NCBI RefSeq assembly: GCF_016807805.1
Contig: NZ_CP063362.1
Location: 6,056,501 to 6,120,500, forward strand
Source: Xanthobacter dioxanivorans
Lineage (GTDB): Bacteria; Pseudomonadota; Alphaproteobacteria; Rhizobiales; Xanthobacteraceae
Length of the DNA: 64,000 nt
Direction of reading: 5' to 3'
Shown: positions 15,877 through 24,603 of the stretch, one piece after another
Numbering within the stretch: the stretch's first letter is position 1
Layout: each line of letters starts with the position of its first letter
The notes under the pieces: generated by a model
Seen by the model: only the letters and a program-made list of their open reading frames with translations
Database searches by the model: none
Told to the model about the DNA's origin: nothing
Made by a program: the position numbers and the translations under genes

Positions 15877-16122
15877 TCAGAAGCTGTACGGTCGATCCGC
15901 CCCGCGCATCAACACGAAGGCATCGCGATCCGGCAGGCGCGCTCGCTGAGCCTTTAAGCCTTGCGCAATGGCTTGGCCCACATCTGAATCGACCCAATTG
16001 CCGTGGGTCATCAGGAAGAACCATCCGACCGGAAGCCCAACTTCACGGTCGATCGACTCGATGCGGTCCATCAGGATGTGTACGGATGTGCCTTCCGTCG
16101 CGCTCAGGCGCTCGCGCGGCAC
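15877..16122 (-). CDS. Hypothetical protein, possibly a 3' fragment
   Basis: 81 residues from the first ATG, with blocks such as DREVGLPVGWFFLMTHGNWV and KAQRARLPDRDAFVLM. The reading is open for about 12 further codons upstream without a start (LREIGFIPRPLRVP), so this may be the C-terminal end of a longer gene cut by a stop near 16163. I do not recognise the family. Codon use looks coding. The neighbouring IS110 element and the lack of a promoter or ribosome-binding site fit a remnant. Confidence 0.4.
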   Translation of the reverse strand: MPRERLSATEGTSVHILMDRIESIDREVGLPVGWFFLMTHGNWVDSDVGQAIAQGLKAQRARLPDRDAFVLMRGADRPYSF

Positions 16123-16362
16123 GCGGAGCGGCCGCGGAATGAAGCCGATCTCGCGTAGTCGGCGCTACTGAAAGAAGCCGCGTGGATGACACGCTGCTCC
16201 AACTCCTGGCGACGCGCTACGCGTGGGGAAACTGCAGACGTGACGTATGGCCCGCCCCGTCCGCAAGGGGTATCGTGAAGATTGGTCCATGCAGTCTGCA
16301 TCAACGTATCCGGTCTCGGGCTCAGGTCCCGGCCAAGATGGAGATCCGCGCAGCCCAGGCCT

Positions 16363-17594
16363 CATAATCACAGCGGTCTTTGCCGACCGTTCACTGTTCC
16401 AGGCTCAAGGGCTGCCGTTCGACTGTCAGGCCATCTTCTGTCCACCACCCGCACAATGGTCCGGCCAGAAGCGCCTGGCCGGAATTTCTCTCAACCCGCT
16501 GCAATCGCTGGATCGAAGCTTCGCTCCGTGTGCAGCACTGCCCATGCGATGCGCGCCAGCTTGGCGGCCAGCGCCACCACGACAATGTTCTTGTGCGCCC
16601 GCATCGACAAGCTGCGCGCCCATCGACCCAAAGGTGTGTCCTGAGTAAGCACGCGCGGCAGTACCGCTCTGGCCCCGTGGATCAGGTTTGCCCGCAGCTG
16701 TCGGTTGCCGCGCTTGGATATGCCGAGCAGTTTCGGCCGGCCGCCCGTCGTCGCCTGCCGCGGGACGAGCCCCAGCCATGCGGCAAGGTCTCGGCCTCGC
16801 CCGAAGCTCTGCGCGGCCCCGACCGCCGCCACAAGAGCCGTGGCGTTGATGGGCCCGATCCCTGGGATCGTCGAAAGACGACGGGCGAGCGCATCCTCAC
16901 GTGCCATCGCCATGAACTCCGCATCGAAGGCCGCGATTCTCTCGTCGAGGCCACGCCATTCCGCCCTCAGGTCCTCCACCAGCTGGCGCATGCGCGGTGA
17001 CAGCCTGCCGGCCTCCTCATCGGCGAAAACGCTGAGAGCATCTTCCAGCTTGCGCCGCCCCTGCACCACGACGATGCCGCGCTCCAGCAGCAGGGCGCGC
17101 AGATGGTTGATCAGGGCCGTGCGCTCCGACACCAATCGCGAGCGGGCCCGGTGCAGGGACTGGATGTCCGACTGCTCTTCGCTCTTGACCGGGACGAAGC
17201 GCATGGTGGGCCGCGTCGCGGCTTCCGCGATCGCCGCAGCATCGTGATCGTCGTTCTTGTTCGACTTTACATAGGGGCGCACATATTCCGGAGACATCAG
17301 CCGGATCGTGTGTCCCTTGCCAGCCAGAACCCGGCCGAGATGATGAGCCCCGCAGCAGGCTTCCATCGCCACGATCAGCGCCGGCATCTTCGCGACGAAA
17401 TCGACGACGCCGTCCCGCTTCATCCGACGACGCAGCACCACGGCTCCCGTTTCGTCCAGCCCTGCCAGGCTGCACACGTTCTTGCCGAGATCAATTCCGA
17501 GCACCACGATAGACATCGGTCCGCTCCCTTCCTCGTTTCTCAAAGGCGATCGTAACCGACCGCTGCCGAGTGGGGCGGGCCATCCCATAATCAC
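16363..17594 (-). mobile_element. IS110-family insertion sequence
   Basis: About 1.2 kb around one transposase gene, bracketed by the 9-base direct repeat CATAATCAC (16363-16371 and 17586-17594). IS110 elements lack long terminal inverted repeats and insert at short cores, so the repeat probably marks the ends to within a few bases. The 16123-16362 stretch to the left holds no convincing gene. Confidence 0.7.
16491..17516 (-). CDS. IS110-family transposase
   Basis: 341 residues from MSIVVLGIDLGKN. The N-terminal DEDD domain (D9 in GIDLGKN, E in IVAMEACCGAHH, NKNDDHDAAAIAEAA) and the C-terminal transposase_20 domain (STIPGIGPINATALVAAVG, AAWLGLVPRQATTGG, GISKRGNRQLRANLIHGA) are both intact. 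A GAGGAAGGGAG ribosome-binding site precedes the chosen start. IS110 transposases are RuvC-like recombinases; relatives use an element-encoded bridge RNA from the non-coding ends, which here would lie in 17517-17594 or 16363-16490. No such RNA was resolved by eye. Confidence 0.93.
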   Translation of the reverse strand: MSIVVLGIDLGKNVCSLAGLDETGAVVLRRRMKRDGVVDFVAKMPALIVAMEACCGAHHLGRVLAGKGHTIRLMSPEYVRPYVKSNKNDDHDAAAIAEAATRPTMRFVPVKSEEQSDIQSLHRARSRLVSERTALINHLRALLLERGIVVVQGRRKLEDALSVFADEEAGRLSPRMRQLVEDLRAEWRGLDERIAAFDAEFMAMAREDALARRLSTIPGIGPINATALVAAVGAAQSFGRGRDLAAWLGLVPRQATTGGRPKLLGISKRGNRQLRANLIHGARAVLPRVLTQDTPLGRWARSLSMRAHKNIVVVALAAKLARIAWAVLHTERSFDPAIAAG

Positions 17595-17870
17595 TGCGCC
17601 GCTGGCGCGTCCGTGCACACGATGAGCGGACCTGCTGGAGAATCCGGCGAAGCCGACCGCTTGATCCGCGCGAAGGCGACCACCTGATCCAGAGGAAGGC
17701 GACCACCTCGTAGACGCCGAGCGGGGCGTTGTTCGAGGGTGACGTTTCGTGGTCTCGGGATCAAGCTACCCATTGTCATGACGATGGAGGAGTGCGCCCA
17801 ATCGGCAGTGGGCAGCCATTCTTGAATTTTATCCGGGAAATCGCTATTTTGGCGGAAACGGAGATTTCTC

Positions 17871-18137
17871 ATGGCACCCGTCACACTCAGCGCCAGCGAA
17901 TTCCAGGATCGCGTCGGCGAGGCGCTCGACCGCTCGCTCAGCCAGCCGGTGCTGATCACCAAGCACGGCCGGCCGCGCAACGTCGTGCTGTCGTATGACG
18001 AATACGAGCGGCTGCGCGCCCGCGATCGCCGGGCGGTGCGGGCCGAGGATCTGACCGACGAGGACATCGCCGCCCTCGAAGCGAGCGAAATGGCGCCCGG
18101 ATACGAGCATCTGAACGCCGAGCTCGAGGCGAAGTGA
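17871..18137 (+). CDS. Phd/YefM-family antitoxin
   Basis: 88 residues with the Phd/YefM fold signature: SASEFQDRVGEALDRSLSQP at the N-terminus, then VLITKHGRPRNVVLSYDEYE. An acidic C-terminal tail (DLTDEDIAALEASEM) would bind the toxin. A good ribosome-binding site region (GGAAACGGAG) precedes the ATG. The stop overlaps a GTG that begins the toxin gene (GTGA). The antitoxin is intact while the toxin carries an early stop, so it may now be an orphan regulator. Confidence 0.85.
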   Translation: MAPVTLSASEFQDRVGEALDRSLSQPVLITKHGRPRNVVLSYDEYERLRARDRRAVRAEDLTDEDIAALEASEMAPGYEHLNAELEAK

Positions 18138-18568
18138 GCCTTGAGCCAAAGGTCGGCTGGCTCCTCAGCTACAGCTATCTCTGAGCCGACGAGCACGGTC
18201 GCGGGGCAGAAGAGGGGATCAAGAACCGGCCCTGCGCCCTGGTCGCGGCGACACGCCGCGACGGTGACCGCATCGTGGCGATCGTCGTCCCGGTGACGCA
18301 CAGCCCGCCGGTCGACCCCGAGACGGCGATCGAGATCCCGGCGGTGACCAAAACGCGTCTCGGCCTCGACGCGCAGCGCTCGTGGATTGTCTGCAACGAG
18401 GCAAACGTGTTCGCCTGGCCGGGGCCTGATCTGCGCGCCGCCGGCGGCCAGACGCTGCCGAGCATCTGGTACGGGCCGCTGCCGCCGAAGCTCGCCACGG
18501 CCGCGCGCGAGAAGTTGCGGGATTTCGCCAAGGCCGGCCGCCTGCGCCGGGTGCCGCGCACGGAGTGA
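18134..18568 (+). pseudogene. PemK/MazF-like toxin gene with early stop
   Basis: Read from the GTG at 18134, the protein begins MSLEPKVGWLLSYSYL and then meets TGA at codon 17 (18182-18184). The frame continues with ADEHGRGAEEGIKNRPCALV, a PemK-like strand pattern (RIVAIVVPVTHSPP), and ends at 18568. A tryptophan (TGG to TGA) at the stop would restore a protein of about 144 residues. The remaining 18275-18568 frame could start internally but lacks the N-terminal beta strands. The assignment to the PemK-like family rests on the coupling to a Phd-type antitoxin and on the core pattern. Confidence 0.65.
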
Positions 18569-18573
18569 GGCGC

Positions 18574-19488
18574 TCACCGGGCCAAGATGCGGTCAGCTCC
18601 CGCATCGCCCGCCTCCTCCTCGCAGAGCGCCCAATCCGCGCCCGCGAGCCAGCAGCGATCGGGCGGGGCAGGGCGCTTCCAAATCAAACTGCGCACTTTA
18701 TCAAGGCCACCATCCTCGAAGCTTTGGCGCAGGCGCTCGACGTCCGCCGCATCGGCTGCGCCAACCGCGCCCTCGGCGCAGACGAAGTAGGCCGGGCTAA
18801 TGGCGCGCGCCGCGAAGCCGGCGCCGCGCCGTTCGATCCGCAGCACCGCGCCACGCGCGCTGTGCCGGCCACCGGAATTGGGACGCTGGGGACCAGGCAC
18901 CCCGAGCGGGACCACCAGGCACCCCCCTGGCGACAGGCCCTCGATCCAGCGATCGGCGGGACGGGAGACGGCGAAGTTCACGTAAACCCCGTCGGCCGGC
19001 GCTTCGGGCCAGCGGCTGCCGTCATCACAGACGACGCGCACGTTTGGGCGACCGGACAGCGCCGCTGCAGCGCGCCTGGCTAGAGCAGGGTCGAACTCGA
19101 CCGCCGTGACCTGGCCAGCGGAACCGACCAGTTCGGCCAGAACCGCGCTGTAGTAGCCGGCACCGGCACCCACATGGACGATATGCTCGCCGGGCTTCGG
19201 CCCGAGCGCCTCGAGGAGCTTCGCGTGCAGCGACGGGCTGCCATTGTTGACGCCCCGGGCGGGGTCGAGGCCGACGACGAGGTCCTGGTAGAGAACCACC
19301 GGATCAGTGCCGAGAATCTGCCGGTAGCCGCCGAAGGGCGACGATGCCGTCCACGGCGGCGGCCCCAGGAACGCCTCGCGCCGTACGGTCGCAAAGGCGG
19401 TTTCGATTGCGGCGTTGTCGACGCCGAGGATGGCTAGCATCTGGCGGGCATAGGCCCGCCGCACCACGGCGAGCGCCGCGGCCGACAA
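18574..19488 (-). CDS. Protein-L-isoaspartate O-methyltransferase-like enzyme
   Basis: 304 residues with a Rossmann-type methyltransferase core: GEHIVHVGAGAGYYSAVLAE (SAM motif I), VTAVEFDPALA and NVRVVCDDGSRWPEAPADGV. The N-terminal AIETAFATVRREAFLGP resembles PCMT, which repairs isoaspartyl residues. The C-terminal third is unlike short PCMTs, so it may be a related methyltransferase with another substrate. It converges on the toxin pseudogene with a 5-base gap and stands as a single gene. No stop or frame break is seen. Confidence 0.75.
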   Translation of the reverse strand: MSAAALAVVRRAYARQMLAILGVDNAAIETAFATVRREAFLGPPPWTASSPFGGYRQILGTDPVVLYQDLVVGLDPARGVNNGSPSLHAKLLEALGPKPGEHIVHVGAGAGYYSAVLAELVGSAGQVTAVEFDPALARRAAAALSGRPNVRVVCDDGSRWPEAPADGVYVNFAVSRPADRWIEGLSPGGCLVVPLGVPGPQRPNSGGRHSARGAVLRIERRGAGFAARAISPAYFVCAEGAVGAADAADVERLRQSFEDGGLDKVRSLIWKRPAPPDRCWLAGADWALCEEEAGDAGADRILAR

Positions 19489-19967
19489 GGCGGATTGGAT
19501 CTCGTCCGGAAGCGGGGAGGAGGCGTGCAGGCGGCGTCCTCTGGCCTATCTCGGCGCCGGCGGGCGCGAATATTTGGGCTCCAGGCCACGAGAATCGCCG
19601 ATTTGCCGGCGGCTGTCCATGACAGCCGATAAGGGGCAGTTATCGATAGCGAGATGTACGCGAGATTGGATGTCGATATGACGGAAGCCACTCACGTGAT
19701 TGCTTCATCGACGCTTCAACCCGCGCCAGCGCACGGCCGCAACGAACCGTTCCTCGGGCTCTGCTCCAGGCCGGAAGGGGAGAGGAGGGGAGGGGCCCAA
19801 CAGACGCCCCCCGGTTCGGACGACCCTTGGTCTCGCCCGCCAAGAGCTGCCTACGTGCGATTCGGCCGTATCACCGAGCACCGACCGCTCTCGACCAGGG
19901 CATCATACTATCACAAACGCGATAGTTTGGGGCGGTACCGATTCTTGGCCGCCATGTGAGCCGCCCA
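19489..19967. other. Intergenic region with a dyad, no gene seen
   Basis: About 480 bases without a convincing gene. At 19907-19926 lies the perfect dyad ACTATC - 8 bases - GATAGT. The half-site GATAGT recurs at 20343-20348 in the control region of the secretion operon, so the same regulator may bind both. Confidence 0.5.
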
Positions 19968-20321
19968 TCAGCCGCCCTGCAGGTTGCGGAGCCTCTTGAA
20001 GATATCGGGCGCAATCTTGAATTCGCGCGCCTGCCCTCGCCCCATCGAGTTTTTTACCATCGCGTCCGTCAAGATCTTGCGACTGACAAGCCGATCAATC
20101 GTCTCCGTGACACCACCGCGTGTTAGCGACGTCACCTCAATTATATTCGTCAGTGTCAGGCGTTGATTGCCCTGGTGCATATAATACAGGACGCTCATCA
20201 TTCCGATTTGCTTCAAGCGCGACTGCGGGGTCTCATCGTCGAGCGGATTGTCGAGGATCAGCCGCAGGATAAGCGCCGAGAACGAGAGGCTGTGCCATTC
20301 GGCATCGAGTGCTCTTGGCAT
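19968..20321 (-). CDS. Winged-helix (MarR-like) transcriptional regulator
   Basis: 117 residues from MPRALDAEWHSL. A helical N-terminus is followed by a winged helix: QRLTLTNIIEVTSLTRGGVT, ETIDRLVSRKILTD, and a basic wing MGRGQAREFKI. A TTG at 20375 would add 18 residues; I prefer the ATG since it leaves the operator dyad outside the gene. It is divergent from the virB operon with about 90 bases between and is the obvious candidate for its regulator. Exact family not certain. Confidence 0.7.
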   Translation of the reverse strand: MPRALDAEWHSLSFSALILRLILDNPLDDETPQSRLKQIGMMSVLYYMHQGNQRLTLTNIIEVTSLTRGGVTETIDRLVSRKILTDAMVKNSMGRGQAREFKIAPDIFKRLRNLQGG

Positions 20322-20325
20322 CGGC

Positions 20326-20351
20326 TTAACTGCTCTGTATATGATAGTTAA
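20326..20351. promoter_or_regulatory. Dyad between the regulator and the virB operon
   Basis: TTAACT and AGTTAA separated by 14 bases that are AT-rich (CTGTATATGAT). It lies in the shared divergent promoter region and would allow joint control of regulator and secretion genes. TATATGAT could contain a -10 box. Confidence 0.5.
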
Positions 20352-20410
20352 CCGGGTATGAGATTGCGGCCGCAAAGCCTTTCCGGGACCGTTTCGGGAG
20401 GGTGGAAGGC

Positions 20411-20926
20411 ATGAATTCCCCTACTGCCAGAGCGCTTTCCTGCGCATTCGTATTGCTGTCATCCTACTGCATTTCCAGCAGTAAAGCGCGAGCTGACGAT
20501 TGGGGCTGCCAGGTTCTTCTCTGCCTTTCAAATCCAGGCGGTCCCATGCAGTTCGCCGAATGCGTCCCTCCCGTTCAGAGGCTTTGGAACGAACTCGCCA
20601 GAGGACGCCCCTTTCCCACCTGCAGTGGAGTCGGATTCCAGGCCTCCAGGCCTGGATACGAACCGTACTCTTGCGAGGCTGGCTACCGCCTCACCACCCG
20701 GTTCGGACCCCAGGGGCAAGAAGCGGCCTGCGTGTCGGGTTCCCGCCAAGCCGTGGACGGCAGCCAGTGCGCGACAAGCGCCGGCAACGGAACGCCTCGT
20801 TGGGTCTCCGCCGGCGGGCAGAGGCAGTGCATGGCCTATCTAACGATGCCCCCAGTTCTGCGGCCGCAACCCAATTTCGTCGATGTGATGATCCATGGAG
20901 TCGGGACGCAGCGGGTGTGGTTCTAG
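20411..20926 (+). CDS. Exported cysteine-rich protein of the T4SS operon
   Basis: 171 residues with a signal peptide (ARALSCAFVLLSSYCISS, cleavage near KARADD) and a mature part rich in cysteine and proline (DDWGCQVLLCLSNPGG, AECVPPVQRLW, PTCSGVGF, SCEAGYRL). Disulphide-stabilised periplasmic location is likely. Genes of this kind stand first in virB operons of several alphaproteobacteria, but the function is unknown. The ATG at 20411 follows GGGAGG at good spacing; a GTG at 20402 is also open. It ends 3 bases before virB1. Confidence 0.75.
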   Translation: MNSPTARALSCAFVLLSSYCISSSKARADDWGCQVLLCLSNPGGPMQFAECVPPVQRLWNELARGRPFPTCSGVGFQASRPGYEPYSCEAGYRLTTRFGPQGQEAACVSGSRQAVDGSQCATSAGNGTPRWVSAGGQRQCMAYLTMPPVLRPQPNFVDVMIHGVGTQRVWF

Positions 20927-20929
20927 GCT

Positions 20930-21592
20930 ATGCCCGTCGCATTCACAGACCTCGCGCAGACATGCGCACCGACCGTTCAGGTCGAGACCCTCGCGGCGAT
21001 CGTGAACCTCGAAAGCGGCTTCTCACCATTTTCCATCCGCATCAACAGCGGCGCACCCCTACGCGACCCGCCGAAGAGCAAGGCGGAGGCGATCGAGGTT
21101 GCCAGCACGCTGATCGCGGAACGACAGGACGTCGATCTCGGCCTTGGCGGCATCAATGCCGATGATCTCGGCCGCCTCGCGCTCACCGTTGCCGATGCAT
21201 TCGATCCCTGCCTGAACCTCAAGGCGACCGCCCGATTGCTCGACCGCTACTACCGGACGGCTATCGGCGGCGGTGCCCGCCCGGCCGAGGCGACCACCGT
21301 CATGCTGCAAGCCTATTACGGCCGCGGCGACGCCTCCCTCGGCGAGATGGTCGGCCACGACAAGCAGGTGCGTGCCGAGGCGAAACGCCTCGCGCCGACG
21401 CTGGCTTCGCTGACGATCGACCCGGTCGCCACGTCCGCCACAAGAGATCGAGTGGGGCAGGGAGCTGCGGCGCCGCCGCCGGCTGCCACGCCACACGTCT
21501 CCCGGCGCGAGGCGAAACCGGCACCCTGGGATGTCTTTGCGACAGGGCGGACGTCTTCCGCTCTCGTCTTCCAGAACGAACAATCGGAGTGA
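20930..21592 (+). CDS. virB1: VirB1-like lytic transglycosylase
   Basis: 220 residues. The SLT-type fold is shown by VETLAAIVNLESGFSPFSIR with the catalytic glutamate in NLESGF, by the AFDPCLNLKATARLLDRYYR block and by MLQAYYGRGDAS. It locally opens peptidoglycan for assembly of the secretion channel. No clear signal peptide is present at this start, which is unusual for a periplasmic enzyme but common among annotated VirB1 homologues. A proline/alanine-rich tail follows the domain. Its stop lies 3 bases before the virB2 ATG. Confidence 0.88.
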   Translation: MPVAFTDLAQTCAPTVQVETLAAIVNLESGFSPFSIRINSGAPLRDPPKSKAEAIEVASTLIAERQDVDLGLGGINADDLGRLALTVADAFDPCLNLKATARLLDRYYRTAIGGGARPAEATTVMLQAYYGRGDASLGEMVGHDKQVRAEAKRLAPTLASLTIDPVATSATRDRVGQGAAAPPPAATPHVSRREAKPAPWDVFATGRTSSALVFQNEQSE

Positions 21593-21597
21593 GCCGA

Positions 21598-21900
21598 ATG
21601 AGTGAGAGTATGCGCGTACGTCCGGTTGCAGCCATCATGCTGATGGCCGCCGTCTTCGCGATTGGGATGGCCGAGCCGGCATTTGCCCAGGCGTCCGGCG
21701 GTATCGAGACCGTCCTTCAGAACATCGTCACCCTGCTCACGGGCAACGTCGCCAAGCTCCTCGCGACGATCGCCGTGATCGTCGTCGGCATCGCCTGGAT
21801 GTTCGGCTATCTCGACCTGCGCAAGGCCGCCTACGTGGTGCTGGGGATCGGCATCATCTTCGGCGCCGCCGAGCTCGTCAGCACCATCTCCGGCGGCTGA
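21598..21900 (+). CDS. virB2: VirB2/TrbC-like pilin
   Basis: A 100-residue pilin precursor with a long signal sequence (AAIMLMAAVFAIGMAEPAFA, cleavage after FAQA) and two hydrophobic helices (LLATIAVIVVGIAWMFGYL, VVLGIGIIFGAAELV) around a short LDLRK cytoplasmic loop. It forms the conjugative pilus. A GTG at 21589 is also open; the ATG at 21598 is preferred. The position between virB1 and virB3 matches the standard virB order. Confidence 0.92.
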   Translation: MSESMRVRPVAAIMLMAAVFAIGMAEPAFAQASGGIETVLQNIVTLLTGNVAKLLATIAVIVVGIAWMFGYLDLRKAAYVVLGIGIIFGAAELVSTISGG

Positions 21901-21905
21901 CGGTC

Positions 21906-22244
21906 ATGGCGCAGACGGTGCCCCTCGAGGAAGACACGCTGTTCCTTGCCTGCACGCGGCCGGCGATGGTCGCGGGCGTGACCATGGAGGCCATGGGCAT
22001 CAACGTCATCCTGACGACGCTGCTCTACATCCTCGCGGGCTCGATCGCCTACGCCCTGGTCGGCATCGTGTTCCACCTCATCTTCAAGGCCCTGGTGAAG
22101 CACGACCACAACATGTTCCGCGTCCTGCTGGCGTGGGTCGAGACCCGCGGCCGCTCACGCAACGGGGGCTTCTGGGCCGGCACGACGCTTACGCCCCTCA
22201 AGCTCGTGAGGCGCTACAACGAAAAGGACCTCGGCCTTGCCTAG
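21906..22244 (+). CDS. virB3: VirB3 inner-membrane protein
   Basis: 112 residues with the VirB3 N-terminus (DTLFLACTRPAMVAGVTMEA) and a hydrophobic hairpin (ILTTLLYILAGSIAYALVGI), then a cytoplasmic C-terminal tail. VirB3 associates with VirB4 at the inner membrane in pilus biogenesis. The virB4 start overlaps its last codons by 8 bases. The size is normal and VirB3 is not fused to VirB4. Confidence 0.92.
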   Translation: MAQTVPLEEDTLFLACTRPAMVAGVTMEAMGINVILTTLLYILAGSIAYALVGIVFHLIFKALVKHDHNMFRVLLAWVETRGRSRNGGFWAGTTLTPLKLVRRYNEKDLGLA

Positions 22245-24603
22245 CGTCGCCATCATCAAAGCCCGCGAGCTCGAGCCCGAAACCTTCATCCCGTATGTCC
22301 GCCACGTGGACGAGACGACGATCGCGCTCGATTCCCGAGCGCTGATGGTCATGATCGCCCTTGACGGCGTGTCGTTCGAGACCGCCGATCCGCTCGACCT
22401 CAACGGTCTTCACCGCGACCTCAACACCCTCTACCGCAATCTCGCCGACGAACGCCTTGCGCTGTGGGCCCACATCATCCGCCGCCGCGACAACGACTAT
22501 CCCGATGGAGCGTTCACCAATCCCTTCTCCGCGACCCTGAACGCAAAATATCGCGCCCGCATGGTGGAGGAGGATCTGTTTCGCAACGATCTCTATCTGA
22601 CCCTGCTCTGGTATCCAACCCGCGATCCCGCTGAGAAAATGACGAAGATCCTGTCCCGCCTTCGCAGGGCGCGCAGGGCGGGACGGGAGCTCGACGAAGA
22701 AGCGCTAAAGCAGCTCCACGACAAGGTCACCGACGTGACCGCCGGCCTCAAGCGTTTCCAGCCGCGGGTGCTTTCTCTCTACGAGCACGACGGCCTCCTG
22801 TTTTCCGAGCCGAGCGAGGTGCTGCACCAGATCATCGGAGGTCGGCGGGAGCGGGTGCCCCTCACGGAGGGGCGGGTTTCATCTGCGATCTATTCCGACC
22901 GCGTCATCATTGGGCGTGAGACGGTGGAGATCCGCCATGAGGCCGAGACCCGATATGCGGGTGTGTTCAGCTTCAAGGAATATCCCGCCCGCACGAGGCC
23001 CGGCATGCTCGCCGGCATCCTCACCACGCCGTTCGAACTCATCCTGACGCAGTCCTTCGCTTTTGCCTCGAAGGCCGATGCCCGGATCATTCTCGGACGC
23101 AAGCAGAACCAGATGGTGAGCGCCGGCGACAAGGCGAGCTCGCAGGTCGAAGAACTCGATGGCGCGCTGGATGATCTGGAATCCAACCGCTTCGTGCTGG
23201 GCGAACATCACCTCACGCTGTCGGTCTTCGCCACGTCGGTGAAGGGCCTCACCGACAACCTCGCGAAGGCCCGTTCTCACCTGACCAACGGTGGGGCCGT
23301 TGTGGCGCGCGAGGATCTCGGTCTCGAAGCCGCCTGGTGGGCACAGCTGCCGGGCAACTTCCGCTACCGGGCCCGCTCTGGCGCGATCACGTCGCGCAAC
23401 TTCGCTGCGCTGTCACCCTTTCATTCCTATCCGGTGGGCAGGAAGGACGGCAATGAGTGGGGGCCGGCCGTCGCCATGCTCAAGACGGCCTCCGGCTCGC
23501 CGTTCTATTTCAACTTCCACCACGGCGACGTCGGCAACACCTTCGTGTGCGGCCCCTCTGGATCCGGCAAGACCGTTATCCTGAACTTCATGCTCTCGCA
23601 GCTCGAGAAGCACGATCCTCACATGGTGTTTTTCGACAAGGACCGTGGCGCCGATCTCTTCGTGCGGGCCGCAGGCGGGACGTATCTGCCTCTGAAGAAC
23701 GGAACGCCGACCGGCTGCGCGCCGCTGAAGGGACTCGAGCTCACACCAGGGAACAAGGTGTTCCTCGCGCAATGGATCGCAAAGCTCGTGGGGATCAGAT
23801 CGCGCGAGCTCTCGGTCAGCGAGCTGCGCGACATTGCGGGCGCCATCGATGGGCTCGCGGACCTGCCTATCCAGCGACGCACCATCGGCGCGCTCCGTAC
23901 CTTCCTCAACAACACCGACCCTGAGGGGATCGCCGCTCGGCTGCGGCGGTGGGAGAGGGGAGGGCCGCTGGGCTGGGTCTTCGACAATGAGACCGACGAC
24001 ATCGGCATCGGTGCCAAGTTCCTCGGCTACGACATGACGGACTTCCTCGACAACGAGGAGATCCGCACGCCGCTCATGGCTTATCTGTTTCACCGGGTGG
24101 AGCAGCTGATCGACGGGCGCCGCATCATCATCGTCATCGACGAGTTCTGGAAGGCACTGCTGGACGAGGGGTTTCGCGACCTCGCCCAGAACAAGCTCAA
24201 GACCATCCGGAAGCAGGGCGGCCTAATGCTATTCGCGACGCAGAGCCCGCGCGACGCCATCGCCTCGCCGATCGCCCACACCATCATCGAGCAGTGCCCG
24301 ACCCAGATCTTCATGCCGAACCCACGCGGCAGCCACGCCGATTACGTGGAAGGCTTCAAGCTCACCGAGCGGGAATATCAGCTCATCGCGCGCGAGCTGT
24401 CCCCGGACAGCCGTCGCTTCATCGTCAAGCAGGGGCACAACAGCGTCGTTGCCGAGCTGAACCTCACCGGCTTCGACGACGAGCTCGCCGTCCTCTCCGG
24501 CCGCACCGCCAATGTCGAGCTGGCGGACGCGATCCGAGCGGAGGTCGGCAGCGGCCGGGAGGACTGGCTCGCACTGTTTCAGCAAAGAAGGAGCCCCGGC
24601 TGA
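22237..24603 (+). CDS. virB4: VirB4 secretion ATPase
   Basis: 788 residues. An N-terminal CagE/TrbE/VirB domain (residues about 1-400, including RVIIGRETVEIRHEAETRYA) is followed by the ATPase domain with Walker A GPSGSGKT (439-446), Walker B IIIVIDEFWKAL (D635) and QSPRDAIASPIAH. VirB4 energises substrate transfer and pilus assembly. The start is TTG at 22237, overlapping virB3; the next in-frame ATG codons would cut into conserved sequence. The stop overlaps the virB5 ATG (TGATG). The gene is full length and unbroken. Confidence 0.95.
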   Translation: MPSVAIIKARELEPETFIPYVRHVDETTIALDSRALMVMIALDGVSFETADPLDLNGLHRDLNTLYRNLADERLALWAHIIRRRDNDYPDGAFTNPFSATLNAKYRARMVEEDLFRNDLYLTLLWYPTRDPAEKMTKILSRLRRARRAGRELDEEALKQLHDKVTDVTAGLKRFQPRVLSLYEHDGLLFSEPSEVLHQIIGGRRERVPLTEGRVSSAIYSDRVIIGRETVEIRHEAETRYAGVFSFKEYPARTRPGMLAGILTTPFELILTQSFAFASKADARIILGRKQNQMVSAGDKASSQVEELDGALDDLESNRFVLGEHHLTLSVFATSVKGLTDNLAKARSHLTNGGAVVAREDLGLEAAWWAQLPGNFRYRARSGAITSRNFAALSPFHSYPVGRKDGNEWGPAVAMLKTASGSPFYFNFHHGDVGNTFVCGPSGSGKTVILNFMLSQLEKHDPHMVFFDKDRGADLFVRAAGGTYLPLKNGTPTGCAPLKGLELTPGNKVFLAQWIAKLVGIRSRELSVSELRDIAGAIDGLADLPIQRRTIGALRTFLNNTDPEGIAARLRRWERGGPLGWVFDNETDDIGIGAKFLGYDMTDFLDNEEIRTPLMAYLFHRVEQLIDGRRIIIVIDEFWKALLDEGFRDLAQNKLKTIRKQGGLMLFATQSPRDAIASPIAHTIIEQCPTQIFMPNPRGSHADYVEGFKLTEREYQLIARELSPDSRRFIVKQGHNSVVAELNLTGFDDELAVLSGRTANVELADAIRAEVGSGREDWLALFQQRRSPG

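Noticed and set aside
18182..18184. TGA read as a recoded tryptophan in the toxin
   Set aside because: No sign of an altered genetic code in neighbouring genes, which use TGA as the normal stop.
19640..19959. Short frames on both strands between the methyltransferase and the regulator
   Set aside because: No ribosome-binding sites, unusual composition, no recognisable motifs.
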